Both the position numbers and the translations under genes were made by a program. DNA of 15,597 bases, from positions 1 to 15,597 of the forward strand of contig JAQULX010000020.1 in the NCBI GenBank assembly GCA_028718465.1, written 5' to 3'. The stretch's first letter is position 1. The number at the start of each line of letters is the position of its first letter. Source of the stretch: Dehalococcoidales bacterium (GTDB taxonomy: Bacteria; Chloroflexota; Dehalococcoidia; Dehalococcoidales; UBA3254). Positions 5,736 through 13,493 of the stretch are shown one piece after another. A model generated the notes under the pieces. The model did not search any database. It was given only the letters and a program-made list of their open reading frames with translations, and was not told the DNA's origin.

Positions 5736-6986
5736 TCAGCGACTCAATCTGACAGGTTTTAACAGCAGATTGGTGATCAGCCCCAGCAGGCTTAAAACTG
5801 CGCAAACAATAAAAGCAGCCTGGTAACGACCTGTAATATCGAACAAGTATCCGGTTATCAACGGTCCCAATGCTCCTATCGCTACGGTGCCTCCACCTAC
5901 AGCGCCAAAAATCGTCCCGTGGAATTTTAATCCAAAGAAATCAGCGGTCATGGGCGATTGTGATGAGCTTATACAGCCTAAACCCAGGCTGGAGATAATG
6001 GCAAAGAGGTATAACTCCCATGTTTCGGTAGCCTGTATCAACCATATCAGAGAGATGAGTATTATAATAAACCCAATCAATATAGACTTTTTATTGCCGA
6101 TCCTGTCTGCTATGGCGCCGAACCCCAGCCTGCCCGCCAGCAAAGCTCCTCCCATTAGAGATAGTATAGTGGAGGCTGTTGCAGCGGACAACCCTATTTC
6201 GATGGCATGGGGCGCTATATGTACCAGGAGAGAAAGAAAGCAATATCCATAAGCCCCCAGCATAAAAATGATCATCCAGAATAACCTGGTATGCATCGCT
6301 TCCTTCAGGGAAAAATCTTCGATCTCCTTTCTAACTGCTCTCTTAAGGGGGATCTGGGGGTCCTGCTTTAATGTGACATTCCGGGTTTGTTTATTCTTTA
6401 AGAAAAGCGCCGGAACAAATATAAGAGCAAAAACGATCATTCCAAAGATAATATAGGATATCCGCCAATCATAATTAGCAATGAGTTGATAAGAGATCAG
6501 CGGCGATAGCAGTTGGCCGAATCCGTTAGCGGCCAAAGCGATACCGGTCATTAAAGTCCTGTTGGTTGTAAACCATTTGGTCAGACTGGTAACAACCGGT
6601 ACCACTATCCCTCCCAGTCCAACGCCTAACGCTATTCCGTATATCAGGTACATTTGCCATAGATTATTGACCAGGAACATCAAAATAAAACCTGTTCCGG
6701 AAATCAGGCCGCTGAATAACAATACGACTCTGGTGCCGTATTTGTCGCTTAACCTGCCGGAGACAACGCTCATAATCCCTTCGATTATCATGGAAATGGA
6801 GAACGTGCCGGACATCTCGGCGCTGCTCCATCCCATATCATTAGCCATCGGTTTAAAGAAAACACCGAAAGCGCCGCGTGATCCACCTGCAGCCATCATG
6901 GCCATTGAGAGGGATAAAACCAAAATGCCGCTATAAAGCGACGATGATCCGGAGTCGGGTGTGAAAGGTGTTCTGGAATTTGTCAT
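5736..6986 (-). CDS. MFS transporter, OFA (oxalate/formate/monocarboxylate) type, 416 aa
   Basis: An integral membrane carrier with about 12 hydrophobic segments. It has the MFS signature loops GRLSDKYGTR (residues 77-86, between helices 2 and 3) and GAIADRIGNKK (290-300, between helices 8 and 9), separated by a charged central loop (KNKQTRNVTLKQDPQIPLKRAVRKE). The N-terminal GGSRGAFGVFFKPMANDMGWS and the PLITGYLFDITGRYQAAF near the end are typical of OFA/monocarboxylate carriers, which exchange or import small organic acids by proton- or anion-coupled transport. The ATG at 6986 is used (GTGAGG five bases upstream) rather than the in-frame TTG at 7010. A small monocarboxylate substrate would fit the ketone/keto-acid genes nearby, but the gene faces away from them. 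Confidence 0.88.
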   Translation of the reverse strand: MTNSRTPFTPDSGSSSLYSGILVLSLSMAMMAAGGSRGAFGVFFKPMANDMGWSSAEMSGTFSISMIIEGIMSVVSGRLSDKYGTRVVLLFSGLISGTGFILMFLVNNLWQMYLIYGIALGVGLGGIVVPVVTSLTKWFTTNRTLMTGIALAANGFGQLLSPLISYQLIANYDWRISYIIFGMIVFALIFVPALFLKNKQTRNVTLKQDPQIPLKRAVRKEIEDFSLKEAMHTRLFWMIIFMLGAYGYCFLSLLVHIAPHAIEIGLSAATASTILSLMGGALLAGRLGFGAIADRIGNKKSILIGFIIILISLIWLIQATETWELYLFAIISSLGLGCISSSQSPMTADFFGLKFHGTIFGAVGGGTVAIGALGPLITGYLFDITGRYQAAFIVCAVLSLLGLITNLLLKPVRLSR

Positions 6987-7188
6987 AAAAACCTCACAGG
7001 ATACCTTCAATTATACACCATGACCGGCTTTCGAAATAGCAAGAGATTATATAAGCCGGAGAGATTCCTTAATCATAAATCAATATTCTCTCACTGCGGC
7101 GGCGAAGTTAAGGAAGGGTGTTAAGGAATGAGGCCCCTCCATGTTGACAATGGAATACGGCGGCAATCCTTTATTATCCTGTCATTCC

Positions 7189-7206
7189 GGCATGCTTTCG
7201 CATGCC
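7189..7206. repeat. Perfect 7-bp hairpin (REP-like) at the edge of the dctM remnant
   Basis: GGCATGC (7189-7195) is followed by TTTC and its exact complement GCATGCC (7200-7206). The hairpin has no T-run and resembles extragenic palindromes, similar in style to the CCAGC-TTTC-GCTGG hairpin at 15205-15218. It sits where homology to the TRAP permease begins, so it may mark the deletion or insertion point. The gap upstream (6987-7188) holds only a GTTAAGGAA direct repeat (7107-7115 and 7120-7128). Confidence 0.6.
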
Positions 7207-7396
7207 GTTAACAAGTGGATTTATCCCGTCTACGATTGGAACTAACATATTTGTGATTAAGGAGACAGCAAAAGATAGGTCTGTGGGTACTGTCTTAAAA
7301 GGTGCGATTACGTTCAGTATTGCAGATACGGTCAGCATGGTTATTCCTGTTCTGGTTCCCCAAATGGCGGCGGTATTACCCAATCTTATGAAATAG
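7202..7396 (+). pseudogene. dctM: Remnant of a TRAP transporter large permease (DctM), C-terminal fragment
   Basis: The 64 residues align by eye with the C-terminus of DctM/SiaM-type permeases: the P-x-x-x-G-x-N-x-F-V-I-K motif (PSTIGTNIFVIKETAKD), then VLKGAITFSIADTVSMVI and the closing VPQMAAVLPNLM helix. A full protein is about 425 aa; the first about 360 residues, the ribosome site and the partner genes dctQ and dctP are missing. The ATG falls within a hairpin and is probably not a start. The sequence is therefore a decayed relic of a sodium-driven dicarboxylate/organic-acid importer beside another organic-acid carrier (the MFS gene). Homology is fairly clear; whether any product is made is doubtful. 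Confidence 0.65.
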
Positions 7397-7479
7397 AGCC
7401 CGGGCTGTCTGTCCGGCCGGGATACCTGGTGGAAAAGGATTGAGATGGAAATGATTTTCAGCGCTATGGCTGTTATCCG

Positions 7480-7650
7480 TTAATACCACCAGCTTCCGCG
7501 TACCAACCTCCAGATTAGCCCGATAATCAGGATTGCCAGAAATACCCAGAACAGGATAACCGCAATGCTGGCAAATCCGGATGCCACTCCGCTAAAACCC
7601 AGAATCGCGAAGATTATCGTAAGTACCAGCAATCCGATAATCAGCCCCAT
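7480..7650 (-). CDS. DUF1328 small membrane protein (56 aa)
   Basis: The product is two hydrophobic helices separated by the family's FxGxAxxxAxIAxILF signature: residues 2-17 (GLIIGLLVLTIIFAIL), then GFSGVASGFASIAVILF, a second helix to about residue 47 and a short basic tail (RLVRGSWWY). This is the DUF1328/YtjA-type layout and length. GGGGAGGA (7668-7661) lies ten bases before the ATG. Members are inner-membrane proteins of unknown function, often stress-associated in other bacteria. It stands alone on the minus strand between the dctM remnant and the carboxylase operon leader. Confidence 0.8.
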   Translation of the reverse strand: MGLIIGLLVLTIIFAILGFSGVASGFASIAVILFWVFLAILIIGLIWRLVRGSWWY

Positions 7651-8002
7651 ATTAATGTCTTCCTCCCCAAGTATTACATAACCTACTATTACATTCTAAT
7701 TCCTGGGGGCAAGGATAAGATCAGCAATTACATTCAGACTTCTTCAACAGGTAAGTAAAAACAGCCTACGCATTATTCCCGGGCCGGGTAATTGCAATTA
7801 TTTAAGAAAGGTTTTTCACTGGTAAGTCTCATCCCTCCATGTCCTTCGTTTTATACTTTTCCGGATGACACGAAAAACAAGTGCAGGCCGGAGGCTGGCG
7901 GGCAGGAGACCGAGGCTTAAGAGGTCTCCGGAATCAAGCCGCATGAACCCATGCCGCTGGCAATATACATTGTAGAATTTTAATAAATTTCCCAGCCGCC
8001 TA
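7651..8002. other. Intergenic region upstream of the carboxylase operon promoter
   Basis: No gene seen on either strand. It holds a GC-rich palindrome CCCGGGCCGGG (7778-7788) next to ATTGCAAT, and a perfect 7-bp hairpin GGAGACC (7905-7911) / GGTCTCC (7923-7929) within a G-rich stretch. Upstream activator sites for the operon could lie here, but no consensus is recognisable. Confidence 0.4.
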
Positions 8003-8031
8003 TTGACAAGCGGATTTATGAATGGTATATT
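8003..8031 (+). promoter_or_regulatory. Sigma-A promoter of the carboxylase operon
   Basis: TTGACA (8003-8008), exactly 17 bases, then TATATT (8026-8031). Transcription would begin near 8038-8040, giving a leader of about 300 bases before the first gene at 8336. This is a housekeeping-type promoter, unlike the sigma-54 control known for proteobacterial acetone carboxylase operons. Confidence 0.8.
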
Positions 8032-8039
8032 TTTTCTTT

Positions 8040-8083
8040 AAAGTACCTAGTTACTCTAGGTATTCTGGATGTCTAGGTACTTT
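8040..8083. promoter_or_regulatory. Dyad operator with third half-site at the transcription start
   Basis: TACCTAG (8044-8050), five bases, then CTAGGTA (8056-8062) form a perfect palindrome. A third half-site CTAGGTACTTT lies at 8073-8083 and is the exact complement of AAAGTACCTAG at 8040-8050. The cluster sits on or just after the predicted transcription start, where a bound repressor would block initiation. The same dyad could also fold as a hairpin at the 5' end of the RNA. No regulator gene is adjacent in the window. Confidence 0.7.
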
Positions 8084-8089
8084 AATAGC

Positions 8090-8171
8090 TAAAGCCGCTT
8101 TTTCAACCGTAAAAGGAGCGGTACATCGAGCGGCTGAGCGGGACAGACCAGCACTACGATTTAAGCCGCTG
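8090..8171 (+). promoter_or_regulatory. Leader RNA segment with mutually exclusive hairpins
   Basis: AGCCGCT at 8093-8099 can pair with AGCGGCT at 8129-8135, which can instead pair with AGCCGCT at 8164-8170. The first arm can also form a tighter local hairpin (CCGCTTTTT with AAAAGGAGCGG, 8095-8121). Competing stems in a 5' leader are typical of riboswitch- or attenuator-like control. No known ligand-binding consensus and no clear terminator are visible, so this is a structural suggestion only. Confidence 0.4.
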
Positions 8172-8335
8172 TGGAGTTAAGGATTTGAAGATGCCGGATA
8201 TATGTTTTCTCTCCGGGAGGAGGGCGTTATCCGGTCAGCTAAACCCGGACGAATATATGAGGTAAAGATAGACTGCGGAAATTTGGTTTTCATTGTGGTA
8301 ATAGTTCAGATGATAGTTCAAGTGAAGGAGGGAAA

Positions 8336-10489
8336 ATGGCCGATTCAAGGAAAGTGGTTTTGCTGGGGAGCGATGCCGGTGGCACGATGACCGACATGAT
8401 CCTGGTAGACAGCACCGGCGATTTTGTTGTCGGAAAGGCTTCAAGCACCTATCAGGACGAGTCGATTGGTTTTATCGAATCAGTTAAAGACGCCCTGGAA
8501 ACCTGGAACATCGATTTTAATAAAGAAATCAAGAATGTTTTGCCGGACGTGATGGCGGCGGTTTACTCCGGGACTACCATGCTGAATACACTGTTGACCA
8601 GGACCGGGAAGAAGGTCGGCATCATCATTACCAAAGGCTTTGAAGACACCCTTTTACATGAACGCGGCGGAGGAATTCACGCTGGTTACAGCTTTCAAGA
8701 CAAGATGGATAAATGTACCCATGTCCACAATGAACCCTTCGTTCCGAAAAAGCTGATAAGGGGCGTCACCGAAAGGATATCCATGTTTGGAGAGGAGGTG
8801 ATACCCTTATATGAAAACGAAGTGCAGCAGGCTGTTTCCGATTTGCTGGACAGGAACGTAGATGGGATCGCGATACTCTTTTTGTTCTCTTACCTGAATC
8901 CGGTCCATGAAATGACAGCGGCGGGAATCGCCAGGGCGGTAATGCAAGCCCGGGGTAAACAAGTCCTGCTCTATACTTCGTGCGAGCTGGTGCCGATTAC
9001 CCGTGAAGGCCCCCGGTTAAACGCCCTGGTTTTACAGGCCTACGGCGCCGAACCTGTCAGAAAGCACATACAGGAGATTGAGAGGAACCTCCAGGATATC
9101 GGATATAAGCATCCTTTACAGATCATGCTGGCGGACGGCGGGATCTCTAATATCAAGTACCCGTCCCTGTTCAAGGCCTGTTTCTCCGGACCGATCGGCG
9201 GCATGCTGGGCGGCCGGTATCTCTCCCGCATATTGAATATGCCCAACCTGGTCTGCGCGGATATGGGTGGCACCAGTTTCGATGTTGGCCTGATCATGGG
9301 TGGGGAAACCATCCTCTTGAGGGAAGTCGAGCTGGGCCGGACTGTACTCAACATACCTACCCTGGCTATCGATTCTATCGGCGCCGGCGCCGGTCAATAT
9401 CTTACCATCGATCCTGAGTCGAAAAGAGTGGATATTGGTCCGGGAAGCGCCGGCTCCGAACCTGGCCCTGTCGCCTATAATGCCGGCAATCAGACTCCGA
9501 CGGTGATGGATTGCGCGGTAATCCTGGGAATCCTGAATCCGGACTACTACCTGGGCGGCAAAGTTAAACTGCATAAGGACCTGGCTCTTCAAGCGATCAA
9601 AGAGAAATGCGCCGACCCTCTTGGGGTGGGCCCTTACCAGTTTGCTGAAGGTGTTATCGATTTGATCAATGCCAGGATGAGGGACCATATCCTCACGGTT
9701 CTTTCCGTGAGGGGCTATTCTCCTTCCGATTACGATATTATCGGTTATGGTGGGGCAGGGCCGATGTTCCTGGCAGGCTACACGACCGGGATACCCTTTA
9801 AAGGCATTTTTACGGTGCCCTGGGCCGCGGCTTTCTCAGCCTTCGGATGCACCGCCGCCGATTATATGCACCGCTATCAGAAATCAACGCTGGTAGCCAT
9901 CCCGCCACAGGCGGACGCGATGTATAAGGGCTATATGGCCATGGTGATCAGCATGGGCTGGGAACAACTGGAGCAGATCGCCATCCGTGAAATGGAAGAG
10001 GAAGGCTTTAGAAAAGAAAATATTTCTTTCCGTCAGACGGCCTATATCAGATATACCCAGCAGTTGGAAGATGTGGAGGTCTTCTCTCCGCTTCCCCGGC
10101 TGCAAACTCCCCAGGACCTGGACCAGCTTATTGCCGCTTTTGAAGAAGTCTATTCCAGGAAATACGCTCATGCGGCCAAATTTTCCGAGGTGGGCTATCA
10201 GATCTTTGAACTGGGTTTAATTGCCACGATTCCCAAGCTTAAACCCAAATTAAAGAAATACCCTGCGGCCGGAAAAACGCCCGGTCCGAAAGCTCTCAAG
10301 GGTGAGCGGGAAGTCTACGTCAAAGGAGAATGGAAGAAAGCCGGAATATACGAGATGGACTGGCTTGAGAGCGGCAACGAGATAGAAGGGCTGGCAGTCC
10401 TGGAAGCCCCCTCCACTACGATGCCTGTGCCTGAAGGTCGAAAGGTAGTGGTGGATGAGTATAAAAGATTATGGCTTAAGGAGGTCTGA
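8336..10489 (+). CDS. acxA: Acetone carboxylase beta subunit (hydantoinase A / ASKHA family), 717 aa
   Basis: The ATP-binding subunit of the alpha2-beta2-gamma2 acetone carboxylase, which turns acetone, bicarbonate and ATP into acetoacetate, AMP and two phosphates in the cytosol. The actin-like ATPase motifs are visible: GSDAGGTMTD (11-20), ADMGGTSFD (308-316), GAGAGQ (349-354) and GYGGAGP (470-476). The N-terminus (DFVVGKASSTYQDE), the VYSGTTMLN and SGPIGG motifs and the C-terminal beta domain follow the acetone carboxylase beta pattern closely, and 717 aa is the family's usual length. AAGGAGG sits five bases before the ATG. The gene is followed one base later by the alpha subunit. Related ketone carboxylases (acetophenone, butanone) share this fold, so the exact ketone is not proven. 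Confidence 0.93.
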   Translation: MADSRKVVLLGSDAGGTMTDMILVDSTGDFVVGKASSTYQDESIGFIESVKDALETWNIDFNKEIKNVLPDVMAAVYSGTTMLNTLLTRTGKKVGIIITKGFEDTLLHERGGGIHAGYSFQDKMDKCTHVHNEPFVPKKLIRGVTERISMFGEEVIPLYENEVQQAVSDLLDRNVDGIAILFLFSYLNPVHEMTAAGIARAVMQARGKQVLLYTSCELVPITREGPRLNALVLQAYGAEPVRKHIQEIERNLQDIGYKHPLQIMLADGGISNIKYPSLFKACFSGPIGGMLGGRYLSRILNMPNLVCADMGGTSFDVGLIMGGETILLREVELGRTVLNIPTLAIDSIGAGAGQYLTIDPESKRVDIGPGSAGSEPGPVAYNAGNQTPTVMDCAVILGILNPDYYLGGKVKLHKDLALQAIKEKCADPLGVGPYQFAEGVIDLINARMRDHILTVLSVRGYSPSDYDIIGYGGAGPMFLAGYTTGIPFKGIFTVPWAAAFSAFGCTAADYMHRYQKSTLVAIPPQADAMYKGYMAMVISMGWEQLEQIAIREMEEEGFRKENISFRQTAYIRYTQQLEDVEVFSPLPRLQTPQDLDQLIAAFEEVYSRKYAHAAKFSEVGYQIFELGLIATIPKLKPKLKKYPAAGKTPGPKALKGEREVYVKGEWKKAGIYEMDWLESGNEIEGLAVLEAPSTTMPVPEGRKVVVDEYKRLWLKEV

Positions 10490-10490
10490 A

Positions 10491-12719
10491 ATGGTCCAAA
10501 CAATAGAAGCAGAACAGGGCATTGGGTGGGGCAACCGGACACTGAAGGAGATGCTCGATGAGATAGAGAAGCTCTATCAGGAAAGCGGCTATTATTTCGG
10601 CCTGAAAACGCTTCCACATGCGGACCAGGACCCTATGAAGCTGGAGTTGTTTCATTCACGACTGCTTTCAGCCGCCATCGCCGGCCGGGAGACTACGCGC
10701 ATGATCAGCGCCGCTCCCCAGGTCAGGGAAGTGGCAGAACTGGCAGTCGCTCTCTATACACCTGAAGGGGATTGCATCCTGCAATCCAACGGCATCATCA
10801 TCCACATCCCGCTTATGGGACAGGTAATACAATGGATGATCCGGCAGGGATATGAAGATGAAGGCATCAGTGATGGGGACTGCTATACCTCCAATGACTG
10901 CGCGATAGCCGGGCTGCATACCGCCGATATCTATGATATACAACCGATATTTCACCAGGATAAGCTGGTCGGCTGGGTCGGCTGCGTGATCATGGAAGCC
11001 GAAATCGGGGGATTGCTTCCCGGCTGTATGCCCTGCGGAGCTACGGACAGATATGTGGACGGTCTCAAGTTTACCGCCGAAAAGAGCGCGGTCAATAATT
11101 TGCATCTAAAAAGTTATGAACGCCGGGTGCAAGCGGGCATTCGCATGGCGGACATGTTCCTCCTTAACCGGAAAGGAGCCCTGGCGGCTGATATCAAGGT
11201 CAAGTCCGAAATAAACCGTATCATAGAGGATTTTGGAATCGACTACTATATGAATGCTATCCGGGAGATTATCGAGCTTGAACGCCGGACGCAGATCGAA
11301 AGAGTCAAAAGGCGCACCGTGCCCGGGAAATTTCATTCCCCGTCCACTATTGAAATCTACATGACACGGACTATTGCGCCGCCCCATCATGCGGTCGACC
11401 GCATCACACTGGTCCCCTGGGACTTTCATATCAAACCCAACGGGACGTATTATATCGATTTTGACGGCGCAGGCTCGTGGCGATGGCATGTTCATAACAG
11501 CACGCCCTCATCTCTTACCGGTGCTGTTTGCATGGTAATAACCCAGACGATTTCCTATACCGGCAAGTCAAATCACGGGACTTTTCTGACGGTGAATATG
11601 AATACCCCTTATGATACTTTCGCCAATCCCGGCACTCCCAACTTCCCCGCCTGCAATCTTTTCGCATGGCCGGAAAACGGCGGCCCCAAGCTGATGGCCC
11701 AGCAGTCGCACGCCTTTTTCTGCCGGGGCTTTGTTGAGGAGGTCCGGGCCGGGAGCACGTCCTGTGCCGGTGGGGGCGGCGCTATCGCCGGCAAAGACGC
11801 CATAGGCAAGGACTACAGTTTCCTGTCCACTGAGCCGGCCGGGGCCATGGGTGGCGGCGCTTTTGCTATCCGGGACGGCGTTATTTCCGAAGGCATCTGG
11901 CAGCCGGATACCGATATGGGCAATGTCGAGATCTGGGAGCTGATGCTGCCGATGCTCTGGTTAGGACGCAAGCTGCTGCCGGACTCATGCGGGTTCGGGA
12001 AATACCGCAGCGGCTATTCTTTGATTTCGACATATTTGATTTACAAGACCCCGCAGCTGGCTATCGAAATAGGGCCTGCCAGTCAGAACGACAGGATATA
12101 CCCCGACCTGGGAATGTTTGGTGGATACGTCGGTCCCAGCAGTTGGACCAAACTGCTGGTAGATACCAATACCAGGGAATTGATCAAGGAGAAAAAGCCG
12201 CTTCCTCACGGCGCGGACAAGCCCGGATACAGCGACCTGGAGACTGTCCAGGCCCGTAAATCGGTTGTCGAGACCAGCAGCGGGACTTATATCAAAGATA
12301 TTGTAAAAGACGGGGACATCTGGCAGTGCTTTTACGGCGCTACTCCGGCCGGATTCGGTGATCCGATAAAAAGAGACCCGGCGCTGGCAAAACGGGACCT
12401 GGATAATGGACTGCTGACGATTGAAAGTTGCCGCCATATCTACTGTATCGAAGCGTATTATGATGATAAGACGGAAGAGTGGATAATCGACGAGGCGAAG
12501 ACCGCCATTCTACGGGCCGATAAAAGAAAGGAAAGATTGGCAAAAGGAGTTCCGGCTGAAAAGTGGTGGAAGGACCGCCGGCAGGACCTTATCGATAACC
12601 GGATGCCTCTTCTGGTCCGGCAAATGTATAATGATTCATTGTCCAAAGGCCAGAGATGGTCCCAGGAGTTCAGAGACTTCTGGCAATTGGAAAAAGACTT
12701 TGTCTTTAAGGAGAGCTAG
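10491..12719 (+). CDS. acxB: Acetone carboxylase alpha subunit (hydantoinase B family), 742 aa
   Basis: The catalytic carboxylating subunit with the metal site. The start at 10491 has AAGGAGGT five bases upstream inside the end of acxA; a longer in-frame ATG at 10455 overlaps acxA and lacks a site. The hydantoinase-B core is clear: SND-containing segment (CYTSNDCAIAGLH), the H143-T-A-D146 metal motif, GGLLPGCMPCG, and a glycine-rich segment GAMGGGAFAIRDG. By spacing, the manganese ligands described for Xanthobacter acetone carboxylase (His150, Asp153, His175) correspond here to H143, D146 and M168: the third is methionine in VIMEAEIGG, not histidine. Length is slightly below the about 775 aa of the Xanthobacter protein. 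Either the site is remodelled for another metal or substrate, or a neighbouring residue such as E169 or E171 substitutes. Confidence 0.92.
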   Translation: MVQTIEAEQGIGWGNRTLKEMLDEIEKLYQESGYYFGLKTLPHADQDPMKLELFHSRLLSAAIAGRETTRMISAAPQVREVAELAVALYTPEGDCILQSNGIIIHIPLMGQVIQWMIRQGYEDEGISDGDCYTSNDCAIAGLHTADIYDIQPIFHQDKLVGWVGCVIMEAEIGGLLPGCMPCGATDRYVDGLKFTAEKSAVNNLHLKSYERRVQAGIRMADMFLLNRKGALAADIKVKSEINRIIEDFGIDYYMNAIREIIELERRTQIERVKRRTVPGKFHSPSTIEIYMTRTIAPPHHAVDRITLVPWDFHIKPNGTYYIDFDGAGSWRWHVHNSTPSSLTGAVCMVITQTISYTGKSNHGTFLTVNMNTPYDTFANPGTPNFPACNLFAWPENGGPKLMAQQSHAFFCRGFVEEVRAGSTSCAGGGGAIAGKDAIGKDYSFLSTEPAGAMGGGAFAIRDGVISEGIWQPDTDMGNVEIWELMLPMLWLGRKLLPDSCGFGKYRSGYSLISTYLIYKTPQLAIEIGPASQNDRIYPDLGMFGGYVGPSSWTKLLVDTNTRELIKEKKPLPHGADKPGYSDLETVQARKSVVETSSGTYIKDIVKDGDIWQCFYGATPAGFGDPIKRDPALAKRDLDNGLLTIESCRHIYCIEAYYDDKTEEWIIDEAKTAILRADKRKERLAKGVPAEKWWKDRRQDLIDNRMPLLVRQMYNDSLSKGQRWSQEFRDFWQLEKDFVFKES

Positions 12720-12720
12720 G

Positions 12721-13269
12721 ATGACAGAAAATTCTTATCCCAAAGAGATAATAAAAGACCTTATGGATGGGAAGCTGCCCTGGGACCGGACTAAACAGAT
12801 CATCAGCGGATACAAGGACGAAGACAGGTTCGCCAAATATCTTGAAATACTTCAGGAAAGGGTTGCCTGGAAAGAAAGAATTCTCCTTCCCCTGACGGAT
12901 GATTTGTATATCGTCCAGAAAGGCGATGACAGGGTTGTGAAATGCTCCTGCGGATATGAGTTCGGTGACTACAGGGTTAACTGGAAGCTTAAAGCCCTCA
13001 TCCATATCAGAAACTCTACGGATGAAATCAGGGAACTGTATCCTTATTCCGGTGCGCCGGACCCGCAGTATTGCGAGATACGCGAACATTATTGTCCCGG
13101 CTGCGGCTCCCAGCTTCAAGTAGATACGGTCCCATTTGGCTATCCGGCAGTTTTCGATTTTTTGCCGGACCTGGACAGTTTTTATAAAGAATGGCTGGAT
13201 AAACCATTGCCTCAGGAGAAGGAATTCAAAGACCTGAGCTTCGACTTCATTAAAACAGGCTGGGTGTAA
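12721..13269 (+). CDS. acxC: Acetone carboxylase gamma subunit, zinc-binding (182 aa)
   Basis: The small subunit of the acetone carboxylase complex. It has the family landmarks in order: ILQERVAWKERILLPL (43-58), a C75-x-C77-G knuckle in KCSCGYEFGDYR, the NWKLKALIHIR stretch, REHYCPGCG with C125-x2-C128 completing the zinc site, and PDLDSFYKEWL near residues 149-159. The ATG at 12721 lies one base after the acxB stop, with AAGGAGA overlapping the end of acxB; the longer frame to 12631 overlaps acxB and is rejected. The presence of this third gene distinguishes the operon from hydantoinase and 5-oxoprolinase systems, which lack it. The C-terminal tail (about 160-182) is longer than in the Xanthobacter protein as I recall it. 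Confidence 0.93.
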   Translation: MTENSYPKEIIKDLMDGKLPWDRTKQIISGYKDEDRFAKYLEILQERVAWKERILLPLTDDLYIVQKGDDRVVKCSCGYEFGDYRVNWKLKALIHIRNSTDEIRELYPYSGAPDPQYCEIREHYCPGCGSQLQVDTVPFGYPAVFDFLPDLDSFYKEWLDKPLPQEKEFKDLSFDFIKTGWV

Positions 13270-13290
13270 AGAAAAATCCCTCTCCCTTGA

Positions 13291-13491
13291 ATTCGCGACG
13301 ATTACGAATCCGGGAGGTGGGTAGTCGAAGCATTTGCCATCTTTGCCGTCTTGCGAACGCCCTGGCTACCTGAGATAATCGAAGAGCCTGGATTAAACAA
13401 GGAGCTTTTAGATTGGCTGCAAAGGACGCCCGGAGAATACGCGGTACCTCGCGGTGACGGGCAGGAAACAGCGCTTCAGCATGACAGGTAA
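13291..13491 (+). other. Open frame without a start codon between acxC and the SDR gene (possible remnant)
   Basis: The 224-base gap after acxC has one uninterrupted frame of 66 codons ending in TAA at 13489-13491, two bases before the SDR start. Its amino-acid make-up looks protein-like (VVEAFAIFAVLRTPWLPEII; LNKELLDWLQRTPGEYAVP), and a GGGAGGTGG resembling a ribosome site lies at 13312-13320, but no ATG, GTG or well-placed TTG follows in frame. It may be a decayed or 5'-truncated small gene, or chance. I recognise no family. Confidence 0.25.
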
Positions 13492-13493
13492 AG

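Noticed and set aside
7895..7930. Resemblance to the CAGGAGACC part of a cobalamin riboswitch
   Set aside because: Only a short GCAGGAGACC stretch matches; the other conserved boxes upstream are absent and it lies before the promoter.
7968..7984. Possible sigma-54 promoter (TGGCA...TTGT) upstream of the carboxylase operon
   Set aside because: The spacing between the GG and the second element is one base too long and the -12 GC is GT; a good sigma-A promoter follows at 8003.
8202..8390. Open frame of 62 codons in the carboxylase leader
   Set aside because: It overlaps the start of acxA in another frame, has no ribosome site before its ATG, and its composition is unlike a protein; the leader is better explained as untranslated RNA.
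9116..9688. 190-codon minus-strand frame inside acxA
   Set aside because: It is antisense to a strongly conserved coding region with clear ATPase motifs and has no start signal; it is a mirror frame.
8336..12719. Hydantoinase or 5-oxoprolinase subunits A and B
   Set aside because: The two large genes share that fold, but the third, zinc-binding gamma gene and the subunit lengths match acetone carboxylase.
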